Assembly: GCF_000317895.1 (NCBI RefSeq)
Contig: NC_019567.1
Span: 3,658,001 to 3,722,000 of the forward strand
Source of the DNA: Bdellovibrio bacteriovorus str. Tiberius
Lineage (GTDB): Bacteria > Bdellovibrionota > Bdellovibrionia > Bdellovibrionales > Bdellovibrionaceae
DNA length: 64,000 nt
Direction: 5' to 3'
The translations under genes and the position numbers were made by a program. This document shows positions 46,917-54,314 of the stretch, one piece after another (position 1 is the first letter of the stretch; each line of letters begins with the position of its first letter). Under the pieces are notes generated by a model, which saw only the letters and a list, made by a program, of their open reading frames with translations, was not told the origin of the DNA and did no database searches.

Positions 46917-47417
46917 ATGAAGAAAATTGTAAGCCTGGTTATTTTCATTGCTGCCTTGGTTTGGACCTGGAATGTAATCCACACTTCCCAAGCCGTTGGA
47001 TTTGAGACGCACTCCGGCATTCAGGTGAAATTGGCTGAACTTATCACTCAAACTTTGGCTGCTAAAAAGCCACACGCCAAAGACCTTTCCATCTCTCGTT
47101 TGTGGACTGAAACCCTGAGCGACAACAAGGTTCGCGCGGTGTTTGCTTACAAGTTCACTGACGTGACTGAAGACGGCGAATCCATGGAACAAGTGATCGA
47201 AGGTGAAGCGGTTCTTTACCGTGATGTTTCTGATCAGGAAAACGTGGATAAATGGGTTCTGCAATCCGTAAAAACCACCAATGACATCGTGGTTTTCTCT
47301 GAAGGCTCCACTATCACTCCGGGCACTGACGAAGTAACAACTGAAGCTGCTCCAGAGGCGACTCCGGCAGCCACTGCGACTCCGACTCCTGCTCCGACAG
47401 CGACCCCTGGCCACTAA
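46917..47417 (+). CDS. exported protein with Ala/Thr/Pro-rich tail, unknown function
   Basis: A 166-residue protein with an N-terminal hydrophobic segment (IVSLVIFIAALVWTWNVI) that could be a signal or anchor. Residues 30-130 make a small domain with many strands; residues 140-166 are a low-complexity Ala/Pro/Thr tail such as crosses the wall or a linker. No family recognised. Its stop overlaps the ATG of the methyltransferase gene by one base. Confidence 0.65.
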   Translation: MKKIVSLVIFIAALVWTWNVIHTSQAVGFETHSGIQVKLAELITQTLAAKKPHAKDLSISRLWTETLSDNKVRAVFAYKFTDVTEDGESMEQVIEGEAVLYRDVSDQENVDKWVLQSVKTTNDIVVFSEGSTITPGTDEVTTEAAPEATPAATATPTPAPTATPGH

Positions 47418-48454
47418 TGGCAATTCCCACAAATTTCATCCAAATTGATGAAGAGGGTTTTGCTCTGAGCCGTGAGGTTCGCATTCAAGACCCGATTGTG
47501 GGACAAGAAATTCTGCAAAATCTGAAAATTCACGAAGGTGGCACTCTGCTTTCCACCTTCGGCGATGTCGCGGTGATCGTTGAAGCCTTCGACGAACCTT
47601 ACGTAGCCGCTCAAGTAAATCTGAAAGACGACAAAACCTGGGAAATCCTGCTTCCGTATGGCGTGCATTATGCCTTCGAACTGGAATCCTTGTCTTTGGA
47701 TGAATGGGACCGTTTTCACGGTTATGCCGCAAATAAAATTCCGTTCGTGATGTCCCGCAAGGCCCAGGCCACGTTCTTCAACCTGCTTGAAGAATTCGGT
47801 GACGACTTCATCGAATTTAACGGCAAAACCTACGACATTCCGGCTTACTGGCCATCCCACAAAGACGTCGAAAAAGAAACTTACTGGAGCCAAATCTACC
47901 AGCAGGAAGAAAACCCGGGCTGGAATCTGGGCGAGCCTGCCGAGGCCCTGAAGGACATGATTCCCCGACTGAAAATCAGCCGCTCCCGCGTGCTGGTTTT
48001 GGGCTGCGGTGAAGGCCATGATGCGGCTTTGTTTGCAGCGGCCGGACACTTTGTCACGGCTGTCGACATCTCTCCGGTGGCTTTAGAACGTGCCAAAAAA
48101 CTGTACGGCCATCTGCCGACTTTGACTTTCGTACAAGCCGACCTCTTCAAGCTGCCGCAAGACTTTGACCAGTCCTTTGATGTCGTGTTTGAACACACTT
48201 GTTACTGCGCCATCAACCCGGAACGCCGCAAGGAACTTGTCAAAATCTGGAACCGCGTGCTGGTACAAGGCGGCCATTTGATGGGTGTGTTCTTCGCCTT
48301 CGAAAAACGCCAGGGCCCGCCTTACGGTGGCACCGAATGGGAACTGCGCCAACGTCTGAAAAACCATTATCACCCGATCTTCTGGGGTCGCTGGCAAAAA
48401 TCAATCCCCCGCCGCCAAGGCAAAGAGCTTTTCATCTACACCAAAAAGAAGTAA
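47417..48454 (+). CDS. TPMT-like SAM-dependent methyltransferase with N-terminal extension
   Basis: The C-terminal half (about residues 145-345) is a class I methyltransferase of the thiopurine methyltransferase type: YWSQIYQQEENPGWNLGEPA, then motif I VLVLGCGEGHDAALFAAAGH, acidic VTAVDIS and FDVVFEHTCYCAI. TPMT family members methylate thiols or small anions. The first 140 residues are an extra domain I do not recognise. Coupled to the upstream exported protein by TAATG; a long inverted repeat follows. Confidence 0.8.
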   Translation: MAIPTNFIQIDEEGFALSREVRIQDPIVGQEILQNLKIHEGGTLLSTFGDVAVIVEAFDEPYVAAQVNLKDDKTWEILLPYGVHYAFELESLSLDEWDRFHGYAANKIPFVMSRKAQATFFNLLEEFGDDFIEFNGKTYDIPAYWPSHKDVEKETYWSQIYQQEENPGWNLGEPAEALKDMIPRLKISRSRVLVLGCGEGHDAALFAAAGHFVTAVDISPVALERAKKLYGHLPTLTFVQADLFKLPQDFDQSFDVVFEHTCYCAINPERRKELVKIWNRVLVQGGHLMGVFFAFEKRQGPPYGGTEWELRQRLKNHYHPIFWGRWQKSIPRRQGKELFIYTKKK

Positions 48455-48456
48455 CT

Positions 48457-48531
48457 AAAAGGTACCTGCTTACTTTTGCATAAACGTAGCGTCTAGCGCA
48501 GTGCTTATACAAAAGTAAGCAGGTACCTTTT
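48457..48531. repeat. 22-bp perfect inverted repeat forming a long hairpin
   Basis: The left arm (48457-48478) and right arm (48510-48531) are exact reverse complements over 22 bases, each containing GGTACC and TAAGCAGG. After one mismatch, four further bases pair (48480-48483 with 48505-48508), leaving a loop of about 21 nt. It lies 2 nt after the methyltransferase stop, and the GGGAG ribosome-binding site of the next gene begins one base after the right arm. It may be a terminator, a REP-like palindromic element, or a MITE relic. No second copy was noticed in this window. Confidence 0.85.
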
Positions 48532-48541
48532 GGGAGTTTCT

Positions 48542-49066
48542 ATGCATATTGAATTTACTCAGGCTGATTCTAGTCATGTTGAAGATCTTGTTGAGCTGGT
48601 TAACTCTGCTTATCGCGGGGAAGACTCCAAAGAAGGCTGGACGACTGAGGCGGATCTTTTGGATGGCCAGCGCATTGATGCTGCCGGCATTCAGGCGCTG
48701 ATCGACAAGGAAGAATCTGTGATTCTGGTCGCGGAAGACGACGACAACGGCGATCTTCTGGGTTGTGTTCACGTCGAAAAACAAGGTTCAAAAATGTATC
48801 TGGGCATGCTGACGGTGGCTCCTGAATTACAGTCGAAAGGACTCGGAAAATTGTTGCTCAATGAGTCAGAGGCTCTTGCGCAATTCTGGGATTGTACTAC
48901 CATTTTCATGACAGTGATTTCCGTTCGCACAGAGCTGATCAAGTGGTACGAAAAGCATGGCTTCCGAAACACCAAGGAAACCAAGCCGTTCCCTTACGGC
49001 GATGAACGCTTCGGGATTCCGAAAGTCGAAGGACTGCAGTTCACAGTTCTGGAAAAGAAAGTTTAA
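48542..49066 (+). CDS. GNAT-family N-acetyltransferase
   Basis: A 174-residue acetyltransferase. The acetyl-CoA loop is LTVAPELQSKGLGKLLLNE (Q-x-x-G-x-G), followed by the C-terminal WYEKHGFRNT motif typical of GNAT enzymes. The substrate is unknown. ATG 48542 is set by GGGAG at 48532-48536, directly after the long hairpin, so folding of that hairpin could affect translation. Confidence 0.87.
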   Translation: MHIEFTQADSSHVEDLVELVNSAYRGEDSKEGWTTEADLLDGQRIDAAGIQALIDKEESVILVAEDDDNGDLLGCVHVEKQGSKMYLGMLTVAPELQSKGLGKLLLNESEALAQFWDCTTIFMTVISVRTELIKWYEKHGFRNTKETKPFPYGDERFGIPKVEGLQFTVLEKKV

Positions 49067-49111
49067 TTCAAGAGCTCTTCACTGACGAGGGGCCTTGCAA
49101 GGAGCACAAAA

Positions 49112-49918
49112 ATGATCAAGGGATTGATCCTGGCCCTGACCCTGTCCGTGTCCTCTTACGCGTTCGCCGAAGAGGTTAAAAACGAAATTCCCGCAGACAA
49201 AGACGTCCACACCCAGTTTGGCCAATGCCAACACGACTTCCTGCCATCCAATTTTGACTTGTTCGTCTGGAACATCAAAAAAGCCGAAGCCAAGGACCGC
49301 TGGGCCCGTGACTTTGAATACTTTGTTCCCAAGAACGATCTGATCCTGATTCAGGAAGGCATGATTGATTCATATGTTCCCAGCGTGATCCTGCGCCAGA
49401 AAAACTATTGCTGGGACTTTGCCACAAGCTTCCTGGAAAAAGACGGCGATCAGACCGGAGTCATGAATGGATCTTACGCCCGCCCTTCCATGGTTCACTT
49501 CCTGCGCAGCCCGGGTCGCGAGCCGGTGATCAAAACCCCGAAAATGGTTCTGGTCAGCGAATACGCCATCGCCAACAGCCCGTTCACATTGTGGATTGCG
49601 AACATCCACGGTTTGAATTTCGTGGCCAACAAACACAACCGCGAACAGATCGAACAGGTCGCGGCCTTCCTGAAAAAGCACGATGGTCCGCTGATTTTTG
49701 CCGGAGACTTCAATTCCTGGAACAACGAACGCCTTGGCTATCTTGATGAAATCCTTGGAAAACTTAAGATGAAGAAGCTGCCGTTTGCCAACGACAACCG
49801 CAGGTTCAAATTGGATCATATCTACGTCCGCGGCCTGGAAGCCACTTCCACAACCCTGCACAACAATATCGAAACCTCTGATCACAAGCCGCTTTCCGCC
49901 TCGTTCCGTCTGAAATAG
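49112..49918 (+). CDS. exported endonuclease/exonuclease/phosphatase-family protein
   Basis: A 268-residue protein with a signal peptide (LILALTLSVSSYAFA). The EEP fold is shown by FVWNIKK at the first strand, LILIQEG (metal Glu), IHGLNF, FAGDFNSWNN, LDHIYVRG and the terminal SDHKPLSA. The family includes DNases, sphingomyelinases and phosphodiesterases; all active-site residues seem present. In a predator a secreted nuclease would fit, but the substrate is not known. A GC-rich hairpin follows. Confidence 0.85.
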   Translation: MIKGLILALTLSVSSYAFAEEVKNEIPADKDVHTQFGQCQHDFLPSNFDLFVWNIKKAEAKDRWARDFEYFVPKNDLILIQEGMIDSYVPSVILRQKNYCWDFATSFLEKDGDQTGVMNGSYARPSMVHFLRSPGREPVIKTPKMVLVSEYAIANSPFTLWIANIHGLNFVANKHNREQIEQVAAFLKKHDGPLIFAGDFNSWNNERLGYLDEILGKLKMKKLPFANDNRRFKLDHIYVRGLEATSTTLHNNIETSDHKPLSASFRLK

Positions 49919-49924
49919 CTCCCC

Positions 49925-49971
49925 GGGCCGGCTTCGTTATGCGCGGTCGGCCCCCGGTTGATTCATTTTTT
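49925..49971 (+). terminator. probable terminator after the EEP gene
   Basis: GGGCCG (49925-49930) pairs with CGGCCC (49948-49953) across a 17-nt loop, and a run of six T residues follows about 12 nt later. The stem is GC-rich but the spacing to the T-run is loose. Confidence 0.45.
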
Positions 49972-49999
49972 GTATAATAAGTTCTTTTGTATGTATTAA
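49970..49999 (+). promoter_or_regulatory. candidate promoter of the 50045 gene
   Basis: TTGTAT (49970-49975) and TATTAA (49994-49999) lie 18 nt apart in an AT-rich stretch, ahead of a leader that ends in a perfect AGGAGG (50034-50039). A TATAAT at 49973 is also present but has no -35 partner. Confidence 0.4.
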
Positions 50000-50044
50000 A
50001 AGTTTCCTCGATTTCGGAGCATATTCACCTCACAGGAGGTTTCT

Positions 50045-50575
50045 ATGTCTTTGAAAACTGCACTCACAGCACTTTTGGGGCTATTCGTTTCCTCTTTTGC
50101 TATGGCTGATCAGATGGGCCCGAACGGCGACAAATTCTACGAAGATGCGGCTCACTATGAGCACGCTTGCCAGACTCAGCCGTGCAAATCCAACTATTCC
50201 CACCAGATCGTTTACAGCCAAAAAACCCGCATGAACAAACTGAACGACCCAACTCGCGACAACTTGAAAGCCATCGCGGTTGAACAGGCGCAAGTTTGGG
50301 GCGACACCATTTTGGAAGGCGACTATCACGCTGCGGGCCGCACTCGTTTGGATGAAGTACTGGCGTTCTACAAAGGTGCTCGTCTGATCGGATACAAAAT
50401 CAAGTATTCCGAAAAAGCCTGGTACGTGGGTGACTGCGACTATAACGGCAAACGCGAGTCTTTGAAGGATTGCAAAACCGGCCGTATTATTGAGGGCAGC
50501 TATGTCTCTGCAGACCAGAAAACATTCTTCAGTGATGAAGAACGTTACGCTGAGTTTTCTTTCATCAACGAGTAG
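50045..50575 (+). CDS. exported protein of unknown function
   Basis: A 176-residue protein with a clean signal peptide (ALTALLGLFVSSFAMA) and one of the strongest ribosome-binding sites in the window. The mature part has four cysteines in two pairs (HACQTQPCKSN and VGDCDYNGKRESLKDCKTG), which suggests two disulfides. The central helix MNKLNDPTRDNLKAIAVEQA precedes a strand-rich C-terminal half. No family recognised. The ABC exporter genes begin 21 nt downstream and may be cotranscribed. Confidence 0.7.
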   Translation: MSLKTALTALLGLFVSSFAMADQMGPNGDKFYEDAAHYEHACQTQPCKSNYSHQIVYSQKTRMNKLNDPTRDNLKAIAVEQAQVWGDTILEGDYHAAGRTRLDEVLAFYKGARLIGYKIKYSEKAWYVGDCDYNGKRESLKDCKTGRIIEGSYVSADQKTFFSDEERYAEFSFINE

Positions 50576-50596
50576 TTCTAGGTTATAGTCGCCGAC

Positions 50597-51427
50597 ATGG
50601 CGATAGTAATTGAAACCACCGACCTTTCCCGCGTCTATCAGACTTACCAGAAGCCCGAAGGATTCATCAACTCCCTGAAGGGCTTCGTCAATCGTAAGCA
50701 CGTTTCCAAAGTTGCTTTGGACAAAACCACATTAAAAATTGAATCCGGACAGATCGTCGGTCTGGTCGGCGCCAACGGCGCCGGCAAAACCACTTTGCTG
50801 AAAATGCTTTCCGGCCTGGTCACGCCGACCAGTGGCGATGCCCGTGTGCTGGGCTTCAGACCCTGGGAAAGAAAAAACGAATTCTTGCGCCAGATCAGCA
50901 TTCTGCTGGGTCAGAAGAATCAGCTGTGGTGGGATATTTCCCCGGCGGATTCTTATTCTTTACTGGCGCGTATCTATGATCTGGATCCCGCTCAAGCAAG
51001 AAAGCGCGTGGACCATTTAGCCGAGATGCTTCAGTGCACGCACGTCCTGCACACGCAGCTTCGCCGCCTCAGCCTTGGCGAGCGCATGAAAATGGAAATC
51101 ATCGGCGCCCTTTTGCATGAACCCAAAGTTCTGTTTCTGGATGAACCGACCATCGGTCTGGACATCGTGGCCCAGGAAACCATCCGTGAGTTCCTGGATC
51201 AATACGTGAAAGAAAAAGAACCCACGGTCATTCTGACCAGTCACTATATGGACGATATCGCCAAGCTTGCTGACAAGTTGCTTCTTATCAGCAAAGGCAA
51301 CATCGTCTATCAGGGCACGGTTCCTGATTTCGTAACCAAATCCAACACTGAACTGGCTGAAAACGAAGAGGTCGATTTTGAAGATGTCATCCGCCGCTTT
51401 TTGGAAGCGGAATCTCGCGTTCGCTAA
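50597..51427 (+). CDS. ABC-2 exporter ATP-binding protein
   Basis: A 276-residue ATPase with Walker A GANGAGKTT, signature LSLGERMK (LSLGE rather than LSGGQ), Walker B VLFLDEPT and the switch His in ILTSHY. QNQLWWDISPADS is characteristic of the ABC-2 exporters paired with ABC2_membrane_6 permeases. It drives the two permeases encoded next. The cargo is not known. Its end overlaps the first permease gene by 44 nt. Confidence 0.92.
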   Translation: MAIVIETTDLSRVYQTYQKPEGFINSLKGFVNRKHVSKVALDKTTLKIESGQIVGLVGANGAGKTTLLKMLSGLVTPTSGDARVLGFRPWERKNEFLRQISILLGQKNQLWWDISPADSYSLLARIYDLDPAQARKRVDHLAEMLQCTHVLHTQLRRLSLGERMKMEIIGALLHEPKVLFLDEPTIGLDIVAQETIREFLDQYVKEKEPTVILTSHYMDDIAKLADKLLLISKGNIVYQGTVPDFVTKSNTELAENEEVDFEDVIRRFLEAESRVR

Positions 51428-52196
51428 ACTCGCGATTCTGTCCAATCTTGAATACCGGCTGAACTACTTCGTTGATGCGATTCTTCAGCCGACACTGACC
51501 ACGGGGATTGAAGTCCTTTTGTGGTTTGCCGTCTTTAAAGGGGCTGGCGCCACAGAAATCGCCGGCTTCGGTCGTGAATACTATCTGGCCTATGCCATGT
51601 GGGGCGCGTTCTTTGCGCGCATCTGCACCAGCTGGATGTATGAATACCGCATGATTCAGGAAATCGATTCCGGAAGCATCAACAGCCTGCTGGTGCGCCC
51701 GATGAGCTTCTATGAATACTATTTTTCGCAGTTGATGGGATATAAGTTCATCACCACCTTGGTGTCGATGCTGATCCCGTTCATCGCGATCTTTATCTTT
51801 GACCTGCCGACCAAGTTTGAACGCCTGCCTTTGGCTTTTGCTTTGGAATTTTATTACCTGATTCTGGTGCATTCGATCAGCTTTGTGATCGCAGCCTGCG
51901 CATTTTACCTGAACAAGGTCTATGCCGTGACCGGAGCAAAAAATCTGGCCCTGTGGCTGATGACCGGGGAATTGTTCCCGCTGGATCTGATGCCGGAACC
52001 GGTAAGGTCCATCATGATCGCCCTGCCTTTCAGTGCCGGGGTTTATGTTCCGGTGGGTTATCTGACCGGGCGTCTTGAAATCGGCACCGTTTGGCAATCC
52101 TTTGCCTCGGTCACTGTCGGCATCGTCGTGGTGAATTTAATCGGCGCTTGGATCTGGCGAAAAGGTGTTAACGTATACACCGGGACGGGGGCTTAA
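51384..52196 (+). CDS. ABC-2 type permease (first)
   Basis: A 270-residue membrane protein with about six hydrophobic helices and an amphipathic N terminus (WKRNLAFAKLAILSNLEYRL). SWMYEYRMIQEIDSGSINSL is the family motif of ABC2_membrane_6 permeases. ATG 51384 is used rather than the TTG at 51378; it lies inside the ATPase gene, so the two are coupled. Forms a heterodimer with the next permease (inferred). Confidence 0.9.
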   Translation: MSSAAFWKRNLAFAKLAILSNLEYRLNYFVDAILQPTLTTGIEVLLWFAVFKGAGATEIAGFGREYYLAYAMWGAFFARICTSWMYEYRMIQEIDSGSINSLLVRPMSFYEYYFSQLMGYKFITTLVSMLIPFIAIFIFDLPTKFERLPLAFALEFYYLILVHSISFVIAACAFYLNKVYAVTGAKNLALWLMTGELFPLDLMPEPVRSIMIALPFSAGVYVPVGYLTGRLEIGTVWQSFASVTVGIVVVNLIGAWIWRKGVNVYTGTGA

Positions 52197-52994
52197 ATGT
52201 TTCAGACGTTGAAAAAGTACCTGTCTTTGTACGCCGCCCTTTTCCGCACCAGCTTTATCGCGGATCTTGAATACCGTGTGAACTTCATCACCCGTATTGC
52301 AACAGATATCTTCTGGTATCTGGCGCAGATCATGACCTTTGAGGTTTTGTTCCGCCATACGCCGAAAATTGGCGACTGGAACCTGGAACAGATGCGCGTG
52401 TTCCTGGGCGTGGTTTTTGTCGTTGATGGTCTTTACATGATCATTCTGTCCGAAAACCTGGATCAGTTTTCTGAAAAAGTGCGCAAAGGCGATCTGGATC
52501 TGCTGCTGGCAAAACCCATTAATTCGCAGTTCATGATTTCATTGCAAAAGGCGTCCACGGCAATGATCGGGAATCTGATCATCGCTTCCAGCTGGTTTAT
52601 CTATAGCATTTTGCAGCTGTCAAACTTCGAATGGCTGCGTCTGTTCTGGCTGCTACTGCTGATTCCGTGCGGACTGGTGGCCTTGTATGCCATGAGATTC
52701 TTTATGGCTTCCACGGCGGTGATCTTTGCCCGTTCCGAGAATTTGCAGTTTATCTGGTATCAGATCTATCGTCTGGGCATGCGCCCGGATTCAATCTATG
52801 TGCCGTGGTTTAAATGGATGCTGCTAACCGCCCTGCCCGTGGGGGTGATTGCCAGCGTGCCGGCCCGCGCCCTGCTTGAGCCACCGGATTTCGCCCTGTT
52901 TACGTGGGTGGTGCTGCTTTCAGGTATTTTGATTTATCTAACAAACAAGTTTTGGAAATTTGCCCTGAGATTTTATTCCAGCGCAAGTTCCTAA
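52197..52994 (+). CDS. ABC-2 type permease (second)
   Basis: A 265-residue paralogue of the preceding permease, with NFITRIATDIFWYLAQIMTF at the N terminus, SEKVRKGDLDLLLAKPINSQ as the shared coupling motif, and about six membrane helices. It starts directly after the first permease stop with no gap. Together with the ATPase it completes an ABC-2 exporter. Confidence 0.9.
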   Translation: MFQTLKKYLSLYAALFRTSFIADLEYRVNFITRIATDIFWYLAQIMTFEVLFRHTPKIGDWNLEQMRVFLGVVFVVDGLYMIILSENLDQFSEKVRKGDLDLLLAKPINSQFMISLQKASTAMIGNLIIASSWFIYSILQLSNFEWLRLFWLLLLIPCGLVALYAMRFFMASTAVIFARSENLQFIWYQIYRLGMRPDSIYVPWFKWMLLTALPVGVIASVPARALLEPPDFALFTWVVLLSGILIYLTNKFWKFALRFYSSASS

Positions 52995-53006
52995 GGAGAT
53001 ATTCAC

Positions 53007-53633
53007 ATGATTAAAATCTACGGATCCCCGATGTCCAGCGCCGGCCGCTGCTACTGGATGCTTGAAGAACTGGGTCTGCCTTACGAGCAGATGCCGATGA
53101 ACATGCGCGAAAAGCAGCACAAGTCCGCTGACTTTTTGAAGATCAACCCGAACGGCAAGATCCCGGCCATCATCGACGGTGAATACGTGCTGTGGGAATC
53201 CATGGCGATCACCAACTATCTGGCTAAAAAGCACAACAGCCCTCTGGCACCACAGAACTTGGACGAAGAAGGCCACATCATGCAATGGAGCTTCTGGGCC
53301 CTGGTGGATTTGCAAACTCCGGCAGTGAACTGATTGATTCAGGCTTTGTTTGTTCCGGATGAATTCAAAAATCCTAAAGTCATCGAAGACGCGAAAAAAG
53401 TTCTGCCAAATTATCTGAACACTTTGGAAGCCGGCCTTAAAGGCAAGACTTACCTTGTCGGCAACCGTTTCACCGTGGCGGATCTGAACGTGGCTTCCGT
53501 GGCAGGTTTGCTTTACGCTCTGAAATTCGACATGTCCCCGTATCCGGAAATTAACAAGTGGATGGGACTTTGTACCAGCCGTCCGGCGGCTCAAAAGCTG
53601 GACAAACTGCGCGCAACTGCTCAGGCGCACTAA
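53007..53633 (+). pseudogene. glutathione S-transferase interrupted by an in-frame TGA
   Basis: The N-terminal thioredoxin-like domain (residues 1-80: GSPMSSAGRCYWMLEELGL, NPNGKIPAIIDG, ESMAITNYL) is followed, without frame change, by the C-terminal helical domain (YLVGNRFTVADLNVAS). Between them, codon 109 is TGA (53331-53333), in the sequence PAVN-stop-LIQALF. A Trp there (TGG) would restore a normal 208-residue GST. No SECIS-like hairpin is seen. A recent nonsense mutation or a sequencing error is most likely; TGA readthrough is possible. AAGGAG precedes the ATG. Confidence 0.8.
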
Positions 53634-53643
53634 AAATGCGGGA

Positions 53644-53675
53644 GGCCTTAAAGAGATGCATTTTTCTTTGAGGCC
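53644..53675 (+). terminator. probable terminator after the GST locus
   Basis: GGCCTTAAAGA (53644-53654) pairs with TCTTTGAGGCC (53665-53675), an 11-bp stem with one G-T wobble and a 10-nt loop. Some T residues follow (AGTTTTATTG). It lies 10 nt after the GST stop. Confidence 0.6.
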
Positions 53676-53744
53676 CCATTAGTTTTATTGATTTGTTTTA
53701 ACGCCTCTTTTCGCCGATCTTAAAGATCACCAAAGGAGGTCCAA

Positions 53745-54314
53745 ATGGCATTGCATGAAACCCGCACCATTCAACTGAAAAACGGCGATTCCATCATTAT
53801 GAGGCCTGCTTTGGTCAGTGAAGCCGAAGCCTTACTGACCGCCTTTCTGGAAATTCTGCCCACTTCCCCCTACATCCTGAGCACAGCGGAATCCGCGGCA
53901 AGGAAAACCGTGGAAACTCAAATGAAGTGGATCACCGATGCCAACGAAGACCCTAAGGGTGCTTTGATCATCGCTGAACACCAAGGTCGCATCATCGGCA
54001 TCACCAACATGGTGGCGTTCAAAGACAGCAAACGCAGCCACCGCGCGGGCTTGGGAATGTCAGTGCATCACGATTATCGCGGACAGGGATTGGGCGAAGC
54101 TTTATTGCGTCGTCTGATTGAAGTCGCACAAAACATTGAAGGCCTGAGCTTTCTGGAACTGAACGTGATGAGCGCGAATCAACCGGCGTTCAAACTGTAT
54201 GAAAAACTGGGATTCCAGCAGGTGGGCTATTTGCGCGAAGCATATCGCCAACCCGATGGGGTTTTCACCGATGACATTTCCATGTCACTGGATCTAAGAG
54301 CTCGCCCTAGCTAA
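53745..54314 (+). CDS. GNAT-family N-acetyltransferase
   Basis: A 189-residue acetyltransferase with the acetyl-CoA loop VHHDYRGQGLGEALLRRLIE and the C-terminal NQPAFKLYEKLGFQQVGYLR motif, close to the RimI/PhnO-like group that acetylates amines or protein N termini. An AAAGGAGG site precedes the ATG. The 3' end overlaps the convergent M3 peptidase gene by 8 nt. Not closely similar to the acetyltransferase at 48542. Confidence 0.9.
   Translation: MALHETRTIQLKNGDSIIMRPALVSEAEALLTAFLEILPTSPYILSTAESAARKTVETQMKWITDANEDPKGALIIAEHQGRIIGITNMVAFKDSKRSHRAGLGMSVHHDYRGQGLGEALLRRLIEVAQNIEGLSFLELNVMSANQPAFKLYEKLGFQQVGYLREAYRQPDGVFTDDISMSLDLRARPS

Noticed and set aside
53331-53375. Selenocysteine insertion at the GST TGA
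   Set aside because: The bases after TGA form only a weak, bulged stem with an 11-nt loop lacking the features of a bacterial SECIS, and the position is not a catalytic Cys site in GSTs.
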